A DNA stretch of 64,000 nt from Chryseobacterium senegalense (lineage in GTDB: Bacteria; Bacteroidota; Bacteroidia; Flavobacteriales; Weeksellaceae), in NCBI GenBank assembly GCA_001403755.1, contig CYUH01000015.1:1342589-1406588 (forward strand). Reading direction: 5' to 3'. The position numbers were made by a program, and so were the translations under genes. A model generated the notes under the pieces. That model saw only the letters and a program-made list of their open reading frames with translations, was not told the DNA's origin and made no database searches. Within the stretch, counting starts at the first letter, position 1. Each line of letters begins with the position of its first letter. Positions 45,583 through 54,624 of the stretch are shown here, one piece after another.

Positions 45583-47427
45583 TTAATTTTGTACTAAAGG
45601 AAGAGAAAAAGAAAATGTAGATCCTTTTCCTAAAATACTGTTGACCCAAATTTTCCCGCCAGATCGTTCCACGATTTGTGCGGCGATATACAATCCCAAA
45701 CCTAATCCCGGAAACGTATTTTCCTCATCGCCACTTACGCGATAATATTGTTCGAAAACGTGGTCTTTTTTATCGGACGGCATTCCTATTCCAAAATCTT
45801 TCACTGTAAAAATAATGTCGTTGTCTTTTTGCTCCGTTTCCACAATGATGCGATCTGCATCGGGTGAATATTTAATCGCGTTTGACATTAAATTCGTCAT
45901 CACCTGCCCTATACGCTCCCTGTCTGCAAAAACCGTACCTCCTTTTGGCGTATCAATTTCTATTTTATGAGAAGTCGACATTTGCATTTCTTCTGCAATT
46001 TCCATCACCACTGTTTGGAAATCGAATTGGGTTTGGTTAAGGTGAATTTTGCCGGAGTTAATTTTCGTTACATCCAGCAAATCACCAATAAGAGAGGTAA
46101 GTTTAGCAACCTGAATATCAATTTTTTTTGCATATTCTGCACTTTTCTCATCACCGGTTTTCCTCAGTATTTTTTCGAGAAACTGGGCATACAATTTTAA
46201 GGAAGTCAACGGAGTTTTTAGCTCATGACTAGCGATTCCCAGGAAAGTATCTTTCTGTTTCACCAGATTTTTAAATTCATTAATATCGGTACTGGTTCCA
46301 ATCCATTTGCAAAATTTACCATCTTTGAAAAAAGGAGTTCCGGTGGTAAGATACCAGATATATTCATTCTTTTCGCTGTCGAACATTCGATACTCCAACT
46401 CGAATTGTTTTGGATTATCCGAAATATCTCGCCAAACTTTCGCAACGCTAGGCAGATCATCCGGGTGAACGATTTTAGTAAAATCAAATTTGTCGATTTC
46501 ATCAATCGTTAAATTAAGCAATCTCAACAGATTAGCATTTCCATAATCTAATATTCCGTTAGGACCTGCACTCCAAACCATATTTGGCATTGCGTTGGCA
46601 AAATTTCGGTATTCATCTTCGGCGGATTCTGCTATTTTTCTAGCATTGATCAACTCTGTTACATTTACGGCTACATTTATGATCGCATATACGTTTCCGT
46701 CCGCATCACGCATTGGTTTGTAGGAAAAATTGTAATAAAAAGTTTGTAAAACCCCATCCACAAATAATTCTACACGATCTTCCTGTGAGAAATAGGGTAT
46801 TCCTGTTCTGTAAACGTTTTTTAGAATATCAATAAACGGTTGCCCCTGAAGTTCTGGCAAAGCATTCTGTAAGGTCTTACCAATTACCGTTCTGTCTTTT
46901 CCCCAGGTCTTAATCATTTGATTATTGGCAAATTCTATAATTAAATCTTCACCTTTATAAATGGCCGTAGAATAATCCGAAGACTCTACCAATTCCTTAA
47001 AACGGAGTTCACTTTCCCATAGTTTCTTTTCAGAAAGAACCTTATCAGTAACTTCTGTAGCAACCACACTAACTCCTGTTATTTTTTCATCTTTAAAAAT
47101 TGGTGAGTATAGAAAATCAAAATAGCAGTCGGTCAACATACCATTTTTCTCTAATTTTGCCAGCATGTTGTTTCCTTTATAAGGATTTCCTGTTCGATAT
47201 ACTTCCTGCAAAATCTTGGGAAATTCTTGATCCTTAATTTCGGGAAGTGCTTCCAGTAGAGGCAGCCCAATAACAGACTCGCTTTTACCCCATAAATCCA
47301 GGATCTGCTGGTTGGCTATTTCTACCACCTGATTTTCTCCCATCAACATAGCTAATGCGATCGGCGCTTGACCAAAAAGTGTAGTTAAAGATTCAAAACT
47401 CACTTGGTGCTGAAGAAAATTTTTCAT
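45583..47427 (-). CDS. Soluble PAS-PAS-PAS sensor histidine kinase
   Basis: 614 residues without membrane segments. Three PAS domains at about 14-128, 140-258 and 272-388 (the first two share the YRTGNPY / YRTGIPY motif, a sign of internal duplication), then the dimerisation domain with His401 in GIASHELKTPLTSLK and the ATPase domain with NLMSNAIKYSPDA, DFGIGMP and GLGLGLYIAAQIV. Cytoplasmic sensing of redox, light or a small ligand is possible but no cofactor-binding residue is evident. Partner is the receiver-only protein encoded next. Confidence 0.93.
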   Translation of the reverse strand: MKNFLQHQVSFESLTTLFGQAPIALAMLMGENQVVEIANQQILDLWGKSESVIGLPLLEALPEIKDQEFPKILQEVYRTGNPYKGNNMLAKLEKNGMLTDCYFDFLYSPIFKDEKITGVSVVATEVTDKVLSEKKLWESELRFKELVESSDYSTAIYKGEDLIIEFANNQMIKTWGKDRTVIGKTLQNALPELQGQPFIDILKNVYRTGIPYFSQEDRVELFVDGVLQTFYYNFSYKPMRDADGNVYAIINVAVNVTELINARKIAESAEDEYRNFANAMPNMVWSAGPNGILDYGNANLLRLLNLTIDEIDKFDFTKIVHPDDLPSVAKVWRDISDNPKQFELEYRMFDSEKNEYIWYLTTGTPFFKDGKFCKWIGTSTDINEFKNLVKQKDTFLGIASHELKTPLTSLKLYAQFLEKILRKTGDEKSAEYAKKIDIQVAKLTSLIGDLLDVTKINSGKIHLNQTQFDFQTVVMEIAEEMQMSTSHKIEIDTPKGGTVFADRERIGQVMTNLMSNAIKYSPDADRIIVETEQKDNDIIFTVKDFGIGMPSDKKDHVFEQYYRVSGDEENTFPGLGLGLYIAAQIVERSGGKIWVNSILGKGSTFSFSLPLVQN

Positions 47428-47587
47428 ACTTGCGAATTTATAAAAAAAATAGCCTGATTAGCATCAATTTACTATTTTAGATAAGAAATATTTATAAAAT
47501 TTCTTCTGATAAAAAATTGTTTCAGGATGGGATTTTCAACTAACTAAAATAGACCTCGTTTAATGTTTTATATTTGAAAATATTAAT

Positions 47588-47595
47588 TATATTTG
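47588..47595 (+). promoter_or_regulatory. Candidate -7 element of secG
   Basis: TATATTTG followed by CAC, 24 bases before the ATG. The nearest TTG (47574-47576) is too close for a normal -33. Confidence 0.45.
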
Positions 47596-47619
47596 CACTT
47601 CTTAAACTTTAAACAAAAA

Positions 47620-47973
47620 ATGAGCACAATATTTACATTATTCATGATTCTGATCATGATTGCGAGTATCTTACTAATTATCATCATCATGGCACAGAAT
47701 CCAAAAGGTGGAGGCTTATCCGGAACTTTCGGTGGAACCTCATCTGCTCAGTTTGGAGTACAACGTACCAATGATTTCATGGAAAAAGCAACTTGGACTT
47801 TGGGAAGCGCAATTATAATTCTTATTTTACTAAGTGTTATTCTTACTGGGAAACCTAGCACTACGGTTCCAACTGCTCCGGTAAAAACAGAAGCTCCTGC
47901 TCCACAAACAGCGCCTGCTACAAACAGCCCTGCAACTGCTCCGGTAAACACTCCGGCTCCAGCAGGAAATTAG
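47620..47973 (+). CDS. secG: Preprotein translocase subunit SecG
   Basis: Accessory subunit of the SecYEG translocon. Starting at MSTIFTLFMILIMIASILLI it has 117 residues: first membrane segment (1-24), the conserved loop QNPKGGGLSGTFGG, second membrane segment (about 52-72), and a low-complexity Pro/Ala/Thr tail of about 40 residues that is common in Bacteroidota SecG. Followed by a strong terminator. Confidence 0.95.
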   Translation: MSTIFTLFMILIMIASILLIIIIMAQNPKGGGLSGTFGGTSSAQFGVQRTNDFMEKATWTLGSAIIILILLSVILTGKPSTTVPTAPVKTEAPAPQTAPATNSPATAPVNTPAPAGN

Positions 47974-47995
47974 TATTACGCTTTACACAACAAAC

Positions 47996-48028
47996 AAAAC
48001 GGCTTAGTAATTCTAAGCCGTTTTTTTT
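47996..48028. terminator. Terminator of secG, possibly bidirectional
   Basis: AAAACGGCTTAG and CTAAGCCGTTTT form a perfect 12-bp stem, with eight T on the plus strand. The convergent glycosyltransferase gene ends seven bases beyond. Confidence 0.93.
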
Positions 48029-48034
48029 ATGATT

Positions 48035-49066
48035 TTATTCAAAGTTTCGTTCTTTTATTCCCCAGTATTGATCTTGAGGATCAAGGAACAAACATTCTAT
48101 CCAGCTGTCCAAAGACATTTTGGATAATGTTTCAGCATCGATTTCAGCAAATTGGGTTTCAAAAAAGTCTTTATTGATTTTCAAATTTCTCCGATCCAGA
48201 ATCATCACATTTTCCTCCGAAAAAAAAGGATAATTCTTAATATCTGAATTTGTTGTGAGAATTTTTTTCCCGGATGACAATGCTTCGAATGTTCGCATTG
48301 TTAAACCATTTTGAAAAGGTTTATTAATATCCAAAACAGCAAAAGATTGGCTATAAATCTCAGCAATTTCTGCGTGTTGCAGTTTGGTAAAACTAAGTTT
48401 TCTAATGTCAAAATGTTGCAAATGCCGATCGAAAAAACGTTTCAACATAAATGCAGTTCTTCCGGGAGCATAGTAATAGAAAAATGTTTTCAAACGAAAT
48501 TGTTCCGCAATTTTCCGAACCTCTTCACCAATCGCATAACGGTCGGTATGAGCAGTTCCGATGAAGGTTATATCATATTTTTGTTCTTTTGTTTCTTGGA
48601 CATTTTTGTAATTTTCAATAAAAAATAATGGGCGAAAATGCAGACCAAAACGTTTAGCATCACGTGGTTCAAAAGTGAAATTTTTATCGAAAAACGGATA
48701 GAGTTTTTGGAATTTTGGATATTCGTCAACTGCGTCGTAGGAATAGAAAATTTTCTCAGCTAACGGATTTATATCTCGGAAAGCATCAAGAAAGAAAAAC
48801 GGAATACTTTCGCCTTTTATTAATAGCAAAAAATCATAATTTTTTGTTGAAATTTCCAACAAAATTTTGCGGTAATAGCGGTTGATACTTCGCTGATACC
48901 AACGGCTATTTACGCGGATAATTCCTTTAGACAAAAGAGAATCCGAGGGTCTTTCGTTGTAAAAATCTACCTCAGCTCCCCATTTTTGTAATCGCTTGAC
49001 GATCGCTTTTTCGTAGCCGAAAAAATGGGCTGAGATAAACAATATTTTTTTTCCTGCCAGATTCAT
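48035..49066 (-). CDS. Glycosyltransferase-like protein (CgeB-type, GT-B)
   Basis: 343 residues resembling CgeB/capsular glycosyltransferases: KKILFISAHFFGYEKAIVKRL at the N terminus, YDFLLLIKGE, YDITFIGTAHTDRY starting the second Rossmann domain, and NGLTMRTFEALSSGKKILTTN, the nucleotide-sugar-binding region of this family. No membrane segment. Last gene of a four-gene glycan cassette; its start overlaps the epimerase stop by four bases. Donor and acceptor are unknown. Confidence 0.78.
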   Translation of the reverse strand: MNLAGKKILFISAHFFGYEKAIVKRLQKWGAEVDFYNERPSDSLLSKGIIRVNSRWYQRSINRYYRKILLEISTKNYDFLLLIKGESIPFFFLDAFRDINPLAEKIFYSYDAVDEYPKFQKLYPFFDKNFTFEPRDAKRFGLHFRPLFFIENYKNVQETKEQKYDITFIGTAHTDRYAIGEEVRKIAEQFRLKTFFYYYAPGRTAFMLKRFFDRHLQHFDIRKLSFTKLQHAEIAEIYSQSFAVLDINKPFQNGLTMRTFEALSSGKKILTTNSDIKNYPFFSEENVMILDRRNLKINKDFFETQFAEIDAETLSKMSLDSWIECLFLDPQDQYWGIKERNFE

Positions 49067-50208
49067 GTTTTCAGGAAACCCTTTTGTTTCATTTCTTGCA
49101 ATGAGGCTTCAAAATCATTATCCCAAACCGGCTGTTTCAAAACCCATTCGGTGAAAGCTTGCATTCCATGGGAAAAACTTACCTTGGGTTGATAATTCAA
49201 AAGCTTTTTCATTAAAGAAATATCTGCGAAATTATGTCGGATATCGCCAATCCTGAAATTTCCGGTTACTGAAACAGTGACGTCTTTCTGATATTTTTTT
49301 ACAAGATCTTCAGCGACAGATTTTACGGTGGTTGCAATTCCGGTTCCTATATTGATGGTTTGGTTAATCGCAGTGTCCATTTCCAAACTTCTTATCGTTG
49401 CTTCGGTGACATCTTCGATGTTGATAAAATCCCTTGTGGGCAAACCATCTTCAAAAATATTTAGATCCTTACCACTTAAAATCTGCGAAGAAAATATCGA
49501 CAAAATACCAGTATACGGATTCACAAGCGATTGCCCCACTCCATAGACATTTTGGTAACGAAGAATAACAAAATCAACGCCTATCGATGGACAAACGAGT
49601 TTTACCATTTGTTCCTGCTGCAATTTCGTGAGTCCGTAAAACGAAGTTGGAAGAAGTTTAGAATCTTCCGAAGTAGGAAGTGGCTCTATAATTTCACCTT
49701 TATCATCGGTCATTTCGAAGATTCCTTTTTCCATAAAATCGGTTCTGCGGCTGTTAGGATACACAATCTTCGCAGCGGAATCCTGATATTTACCTTCACC
49801 ATATACCGCTCTGGAAGATGCTAAAACAAATTTCTTTACACCATTTTTTTTATTAACTAAAACATCAAGAATAAGCGCTGTTCCCGAAACGTTCACCCTG
49901 TTATATCTTTCGATTTCATACATCGACTGACCTGTTCCCGTTTCTGCAGCTAGGTGTATAATGGCATCTTGGTGATCGATGGATTTTTCGATGTCTTTCC
50001 TGTTAGAAACATCACCTTTAATGAATTTTACCTTTCCAAAAATACGTTGATAAAGCGGCGAATTCTTCTCCGGATTCTCACTGTGAATTTGCGCTGAAAG
50101 AGAATCTAAAACCGTCACTGAATATCCGCGATTTATTAATTTCAGTGCAAGTGAACTTCCGATGAATCCGGCTCCACCGGTAATTAGTATGTTTTTCAAT
50201 TTATCCAC
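49063..50208 (-). CDS. NAD-dependent sugar epimerase/dehydratase
   Basis: Extended SDR enzyme of 381 residues acting on a nucleotide sugar. Rossmann motif TGGAGFIGSSLAL (10-22), DVSNRKDIE, IHLAAETG, active-site Tyr-Lys in SFYGLTKLQQEQ, then RYQNVYG and DGLPTRDFINIEDV. The insertion around 150-185 (MEKGIFEMTDDKGEIIEPL) and the RYQNVYG motif resemble dTDP-L-rhamnose 4-epimerase-like or WcaG-type enzymes; exact substrate not determinable. Overlaps its neighbours by four and eight bases. Confidence 0.82.
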   Translation of the reverse strand: MDKLKNILITGGAGFIGSSLALKLINRGYSVTVLDSLSAQIHSENPEKNSPLYQRIFGKVKFIKGDVSNRKDIEKSIDHQDAIIHLAAETGTGQSMYEIERYNRVNVSGTALILDVLVNKKNGVKKFVLASSRAVYGEGKYQDSAAKIVYPNSRRTDFMEKGIFEMTDDKGEIIEPLPTSEDSKLLPTSFYGLTKLQQEQMVKLVCPSIGVDFVILRYQNVYGVGQSLVNPYTGILSIFSSQILSGKDLNIFEDGLPTRDFINIEDVTEATIRSLEMDTAINQTINIGTGIATTVKSVAEDLVKKYQKDVTVSVTGNFRIGDIRHNFADISLMKKLLNYQPKVSFSHGMQAFTEWVLKQPVWDNDFEASLQEMKQKGFLKT

Positions 50209-50755
50209 TTATTTTCTCCCAGATTTTAGTTTGCTGGTTATATTTTTTTACGATTTTCGCTGGCGCACCTGCGATAACACAATAATCCGGGAAAACGCCT
50301 TTCACCACAGAATTTGCACCAACAATACATTGTTTTCCCAATACGGTTCCCGCCATAATGGCAGCTCCCATTCCGATAAAGCAATTTTCGCCGATAGTAG
50401 TTTCACTGACGATTATTTTTTGTTTTACAACATGTTTCCCGATTTCGGTATAATCATGATCAATATTGGTGATGAAAACATTGGCTAGAATCAGTGAACG
50501 CTTCCCTACGACCATCTGACCTGCGGAAGTGATGTGTACATTCTGAGAAATCACCACATCATCCTCTATTCGGATGGTTCCACCATTGTGGGTTTCCATT
50601 CGTAAATGTGGGAAAATCCTCACTTTTTTTCCGATAAATATATTGCGGGTTCCCTTAAGAAAAATAGGTTTCCCAAGATAGGATGGAATTCCAAATTTGC
50701 CAAAAAAAGGCGCATAAAACAGCGCTCTGATTCCCCAAAGTAATTTATCCTTCAT
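50201..50755 (-). CDS. Hexapeptide-repeat acyltransferase (LbetaH; WcaF/LacA-like)
   Basis: 184 residues forming a left-handed beta helix from hexapeptide repeats (IGKKVRIFPHLRME, IEDDVVISQNVHIT, ILANVFITNID, IGENCFIGMGAAIMAGTVLGKQCIVGANSVVKG). The HD pair in NIDHDYTEIG is the likely catalytic His region of sugar O-acetyltransferases. Probably acetylates a glycan intermediate. Starts inside the stop of the GT2 gene (four-base overlap). Confidence 0.86.
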   Translation of the reverse strand: MKDKLLWGIRALFYAPFFGKFGIPSYLGKPIFLKGTRNIFIGKKVRIFPHLRMETHNGGTIRIEDDVVISQNVHITSAGQMVVGKRSLILANVFITNIDHDYTEIGKHVVKQKIIVSETTIGENCFIGMGAAIMAGTVLGKQCIVGANSVVKGVFPDYCVIAGAPAKIVKKYNQQTKIWEKISG

Positions 50756-51543
50756 AGTTTTGCTCTTATTGGCCTCACGATGTATTTTAATTTGGAAAAT
50801 ACAAAATAAAAAAGATATTGCAATAAATTAATTCGTTTATTTCGATACATTTCCCAAATATTTTTCTGGATTCCTTTCTCCATTTCTTTCAAATTCGCAG
50901 AAAGTCCGGAAAACCCGAAAGATTTTTTCCCATTTCCTGCAATTACAAGTTTTTCAGGAAGTAGAAACATCGAGTTGGTTTCGCTGATTCTCATCCAATA
51001 ATTCGCATCTTCCGAATATCTTTGTATTTCGTTAAATAAACCAGTATTTTCGAGAATTTTCTTTTTGAAAATGGCCGTAGAAGTTTGGCCCGTAATTTTA
51101 AACAATAATTTGTGCAGACTTATAGCAACTAAACCGTTACTACCAATTGCGTATGGAAAATTTACTTTTTCATCATTCCATAAAGAAGTAATAAAATCCA
51201 CCCCGAAATCCGGATTTTGAAGATATTTCATCTGTTTATCGGTTTTTTCCGGTAGCCATTCGTCATCGGAATCCAGCAAAGCAATGTAATCTCCTTTTGC
51301 AATCTTCAGTCCTGTATTCCTAGCTTTGGAAACACCGCCGTTTTGTTGATTAATCAATAGAATCGGCATTTCCGGATTTTTTTGTCGGTAACTTTCAAGA
51401 ATTTTTTCACTTCGATCCGTGGAACCATCGTTGATAACGATGATTTCAAAATCTCCTTTCCACGTTTGATTTTTAATGGAATCAAGACATTTTTCGATGC
51501 TTTCTTCAGCATTAAAAACGGGAATAATTACAGAAATCACCAT
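50752..51543 (-). CDS. Glycosyltransferase family 2
   Basis: 263 residues with a GT-A fold: VISVIIPVFNAEESIEKCLDS at the N terminus, VINDGSTD (nucleotide-binding), SKARNTGLKIAKGDYIALLDSDDEW with the metal-binding DSDD, and the acceptor region YSEDANYWMRISE (the ED of the ED-Y motif). First gene of the four-gene cassette. It has no membrane anchor; likely acts at the cytosolic face in surface polysaccharide or glycoprotein synthesis. Confidence 0.92.
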   Translation of the reverse strand: MVISVIIPVFNAEESIEKCLDSIKNQTWKGDFEIIVINDGSTDRSEKILESYRQKNPEMPILLINQQNGGVSKARNTGLKIAKGDYIALLDSDDEWLPEKTDKQMKYLQNPDFGVDFITSLWNDEKVNFPYAIGSNGLVAISLHKLLFKITGQTSTAIFKKKILENTGLFNEIQRYSEDANYWMRISETNSMFLLPEKLVIAGNGKKSFGFSGLSANLKEMEKGIQKNIWEMYRNKRINLLQYLFYFVFSKLKYIVRPIRAKL

Positions 51544-51612
51544 TGAACTATGTTTAAAAACTTACAAAACACCATTTGCCATGAATCTAAAATAGGAATT
51601 TTGTTGGTTTAA

Positions 51613-52224
51613 TTAACTTTTTTCATTGTAAGGCAACCGGTTTTGAATCGACCTACCCAATGAAATTTCATCCGCGTATTCCAGCTCATCTCCCACCGAT
51701 ATTCCGCGAGCGATGGTAGAAAAATTAACCTCAAAATTCTTGAATTTTTTATAAATGTAATAAGCCGTCGTATCGCCTTCCATCGTCGCACTCAGTGCGA
51801 AAATCAGCTCTTTAACTTCTCCGCTTTCCAGTTTTTTTTCAATCGAAGAAATATGAAGTTGATTGGGACCAATACCTTCCATTGGCGAAATTTTGCCGCC
51901 CAAAACCAAATATTTCCCTCTGTATTTTCCGGTATTTTCGATCGCCATCACATCTCGCACGTCTTCTACTACGCAGAGCATTTCTACATTTCTTTTCGGG
52001 TTGGCGCAAATTTCACAAATTTCCACGTCGGAGAAATTATGACAATATTTACAGTATTTGATTTCGGTGACGAGTTTATTCAGCGCATCTCCCAAAGCAA
52101 TCGCTTGACTTTCGGGCTGTTTCAGCAGGTGTAATGCCAATCTCAGGGCCGATTTTTTTCCGATTCCAGGTAATCCCGAAATTTCTTCTACTGCTTTTGC
52201 TAAAACTTTGCTCGGATAATCCAT
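51613..52224 (-). CDS. recR: Recombination mediator RecR
   Basis: Works with RecO and RecF to load RecA on gapped DNA. 203 residues: helix-hairpin-helix [17 protein letters not shown] (18-34), zinc motif [22 protein letters not shown] domain with [26 protein letters not shown] and [12 protein letters not shown]. The ATG is only four bases behind the -7 box, so its mRNA may be leaderless. Confidence 0.97.
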   Translation of the reverse strand: MDYPSKVLAKAVEEISGLPGIGKKSALRLALHLLKQPESQAIALGDALNKLVTEIKYCKYCHNFSDVEICEICANPKRNVEMLCVVEDVRDVMAIENTGKYRGKYLVLGGKISPMEGIGPNQLHISSIEKKLESGEVKELIFALSATMEGDTTAYYIYKKFKNFEVNFSTIARGISVGDELEYADEISLGRSIQNRLPYNEKS

Positions 52225-52228
52225 ACTA

Positions 52229-52259
52229 CAAAAATAAAATTTAAAAACTCAAATTGCAA
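52229..52259 (-). promoter_or_regulatory. Promoter of recR
   Basis: Minus strand TTG (52257-52259), 20 bases, TATTTTTG (52229-52236), four bases, ATG. The -33 is the second half of the palindrome TTGCAA, whose first half is the -33 of the divergent gene. Confidence 0.7.
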
Positions 52260-52283
52260 GTTTCCCCCCTTTTATTATCTTTG
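52254..52283 (+). promoter_or_regulatory. Promoter of the LURP-one-like gene
   Basis: TTG (52254-52256), 19 bases, TATCTTTG (52276-52283), 14 bases to the ATG. Back-to-back with the recR promoter; the -33 elements abut. Confidence 0.72.
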
Positions 52284-52297
52284 GTTAAAATAGATCT

Positions 52298-52903
52298 ATG
52301 ATTCTTCAAAATTTAAATTATCCACTCGATTTCAAATTTAAAATTACCACCCTTTCCAGCGATTTTAATATCACCGACAAAAACGGGAATTATGTAGCAT
52401 ACGTTCGTCAGAAAATGTTTAAATTAAAGGAAGATGTCATTATTTTCAATGATGAAACACGCTCTCGGGAACTCTTCCGAATTCAGGCCAACCAATGGAT
52501 CGATTTTAATGCATCCTACTCGATGACCGACTTGGAAAACGGCAAGAATTTCGGCAGACTCGCCCGAAAAGGAATGCGCTCTCTATGGAAATCTCACTAC
52601 GATGTTTTGGATGAAAATAATTCTTTGAAATACCAAATCAGCGAAGATAATGCTTGGGTAAAAGTTTTGGATGGTTTCATTGGAGAAATTCCCATTGTTG
52701 GAATGTTCACCGGATATTTCCTGAATCCGACCTACACAGTGAAAGATGCCGCAGGAAAAGAATATTTCCGCCTCAAGAAGATGCCATCATTGATCGGGCG
52801 AAGGTTTCAACTCGACCGATTAATTGATATCGACGATCAGGATGAATCACTCGTAGTTTTATCATTACTGATGATGGTACTTTTGGAAAGAGAACGAGGA
52901 TAA
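52298..52903 (+). CDS. LURP-one-related (Tubby C-like fold) protein
   Basis: 201 residues resembling the LOR/phospholipid-scramblase fold: FKFKITTLSSDFNITDKNGNYVAYVRQKMFKLKEDVIIF, the ISEDNAWVKVLDGFIGEIPIVGMFTGYFLNP stretch with a buried hydrophobic helix, and YTVKDAAGKEYFRLKKMPSLIGRRFQLDRL. The fold binds lipids in eukaryotic relatives; the bacterial role is unknown. Divergent from recR, followed by a terminator. Confidence 0.78.
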   Translation: MILQNLNYPLDFKFKITTLSSDFNITDKNGNYVAYVRQKMFKLKEDVIIFNDETRSRELFRIQANQWIDFNASYSMTDLENGKNFGRLARKGMRSLWKSHYDVLDENNSLKYQISEDNAWVKVLDGFIGEIPIVGMFTGYFLNPTYTVKDAAGKEYFRLKKMPSLIGRRFQLDRLIDIDDQDESLVVLSLLMMVLLERERG

Positions 52904-52980
52904 ACTAAAAAAAATTTCTTGGAGTGGTTATTAAAATAAGATTACTAAGACATCCAACTTTATAAATTCAATACAAATAA

Positions 52981-53011
52981 TTGCCTGACTTTTTTTCAGG
53001 CATTTTTTTAT
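52981..53011 (+). terminator. Terminator of the LURP-one-like gene
   Basis: GCCTGA (52983-52988) and TCAGGC (52996-53001) with a T run after. It lies within the longest frame of pepD, supporting the later start at 53041. Confidence 0.82.
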
Positions 53012-53040
53012 TCTTAAATTTGAGGAAAATATTATTTATA

Positions 53041-54483
53041 ATGGAAATTACGCAAATAGAACCACAAATAATCTGGAAAAATTTTGCTGCATTAAACGCA
53101 ATACCAAGACCTTCTAAAAAAGAAAAAAAAGTAATTGAATTCATTAAAAATTTTGGTGAAAGTCTTGGTTTGGAAACCACCGTGGACGAAGTTGAAAATG
53201 TTATCATTAAAAAACCAGCAACTCCTGGAATGGAGGACCGAAAACCAATCGTGATGCAATCTCACCTCGATATGGTTTGCCAAAAAAACAATGATGTCCT
53301 TTTTGATTTCGAAACCCAAGGAATCCAAATGGAAGTAGATGGCGATTGGTTAAAAGCCAAAGGTACAACTTTGGGCGCGGATAACGGTTTGGGCGTGGCG
53401 GCAATAATGTCGGTTTTGGAAAGTTCTGATATACCGCATCCCGCTCTGGAAGCGCTCTTCACTATTGATGAAGAAACAGGCATGACTGGAGCAATTGGCT
53501 TAAAACCAGGGCAATTATCTGGTGAAATACTTCTGAATCTAGACACCGAAGAAGATGACGAAATCGATATCGGTTGCGCTGGTGGAATCGACGTAACTGC
53601 TTGGCAAAACTATAATTTGGAAGACGCTAATGGCCAAATTGTGAAAATCGAGATCAAAGGTTTGAGAGGTGGACATTCCGGAATGGACATCCATAAAGGC
53701 TTCGGAAATGCAAATGTAATCTTAGGAAGGTTATTGTATACGGGACTTTACAACCAAAATATTCAACTGATTTCGATTGATGGTGGCGGTTTGCGAAATG
53801 CGATTCCGCGCGAAGCAAATGCTGTATTTTCGGTGAGAAATGCGGTAGAATTCATCGAAAATGCTAATATTTTGAAAGCTTCAATTCTAGAAGAATTTGC
53901 AAATGTAGAGAAGGATCTTCAAATAAATATTGAAAATTTCAGTACTCCGGAAAAAGGAATTTCTGAGGAAGATTCCAAAAAAATAATTTTAGCATTAAAA
54001 TCGGCACACAATGGTGTTTACCGAATGTCTCCGGATGTTGCTGATTTGGTAGAAACTTCTAATAATATCGCTCGTGTCGAGCTGAAAGACGGAGCTTTGA
54101 AAATTTTGAATCTATCTAGATCATCGGTGGATTCTACAAAATTTGCTGTTGCAGAACAATTGAAATCTGTTTTCGAATTGGCAGGTTTTGAGGTGGAATT
54201 CAGCGGTTCGTATCCAGGTTGGAAACCAAAACCAGGTTCGGAAATCGTAAAAATCATGGAGAAAATTTATGAAAGAGATTTCGGATCAAAACCTCACGTG
54301 GTCGCTTGTCACGCAGGATTAGAATGCGGAATTATTGGTGCAAATTACCCTGAAATGGAAATGGTGAGTTTCGGACCTACGATTCGTGGAGCGCACTCAC
54401 CCGAGGAAAAAGCGAATATTCCATCTACACAGAAATTTTGGACATTTTTGAAAGAAATTTTAAAGGAAATTCCTAAAAAATAA
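53041..54483 (+). CDS. pepD: Aminoacyl-histidine dipeptidase (peptidase M20C)
   Basis: Di-zinc Xaa-His dipeptidase (carnosinase-type), 480 residues from MEITQIEPQIIWKNF. Motifs: MQSHLDMVCQ (metal His/Asp), DNGLGVAAIMSVL, FTIDEETGMTGA (catalytic Glu pair), LNLDTEEDDEIDIGCAGG, LRGGHSGMDI, and ACHAGLECGI near the end, all typical of PepD. The upstream open frame covers the preceding terminator and is rejected. TAAATTTG at 53015-53022 is a -7 candidate. Confidence 0.95.
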   Translation: MEITQIEPQIIWKNFAALNAIPRPSKKEKKVIEFIKNFGESLGLETTVDEVENVIIKKPATPGMEDRKPIVMQSHLDMVCQKNNDVLFDFETQGIQMEVDGDWLKAKGTTLGADNGLGVAAIMSVLESSDIPHPALEALFTIDEETGMTGAIGLKPGQLSGEILLNLDTEEDDEIDIGCAGGIDVTAWQNYNLEDANGQIVKIEIKGLRGGHSGMDIHKGFGNANVILGRLLYTGLYNQNIQLISIDGGGLRNAIPREANAVFSVRNAVEFIENANILKASILEEFANVEKDLQINIENFSTPEKGISEEDSKKIILALKSAHNGVYRMSPDVADLVETSNNIARVELKDGALKILNLSRSSVDSTKFAVAEQLKSVFELAGFEVEFSGSYPGWKPKPGSEIVKIMEKIYERDFGSKPHVVACHAGLECGIIGANYPEMEMVSFGPTIRGAHSPEEKANIPSTQKFWTFLKEILKEIPKK

Positions 54484-54568
54484 GCAAGCACAATTTTGGA
54501 GATTTCCGTTATGCAATCGTATTACATTGCTCACGGATTTCGAAGAAAAGTAAAACTATAAAAAATTA

Positions 54569-54599
54569 AAAATCCCGTAACATGCAGTTGCGGGATTTT
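54569..54599. terminator. Bidirectional terminator between pepD and ferredoxin gene
   Basis: AAAATCCCGTAAC and GTTGCGGGATTTT pair over 13 positions with one wobble around a five-base loop. Confidence 0.88.
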
Positions 54600-54624
54600 G
54601 CTATTTAAAAAGGGTAACAATCTT

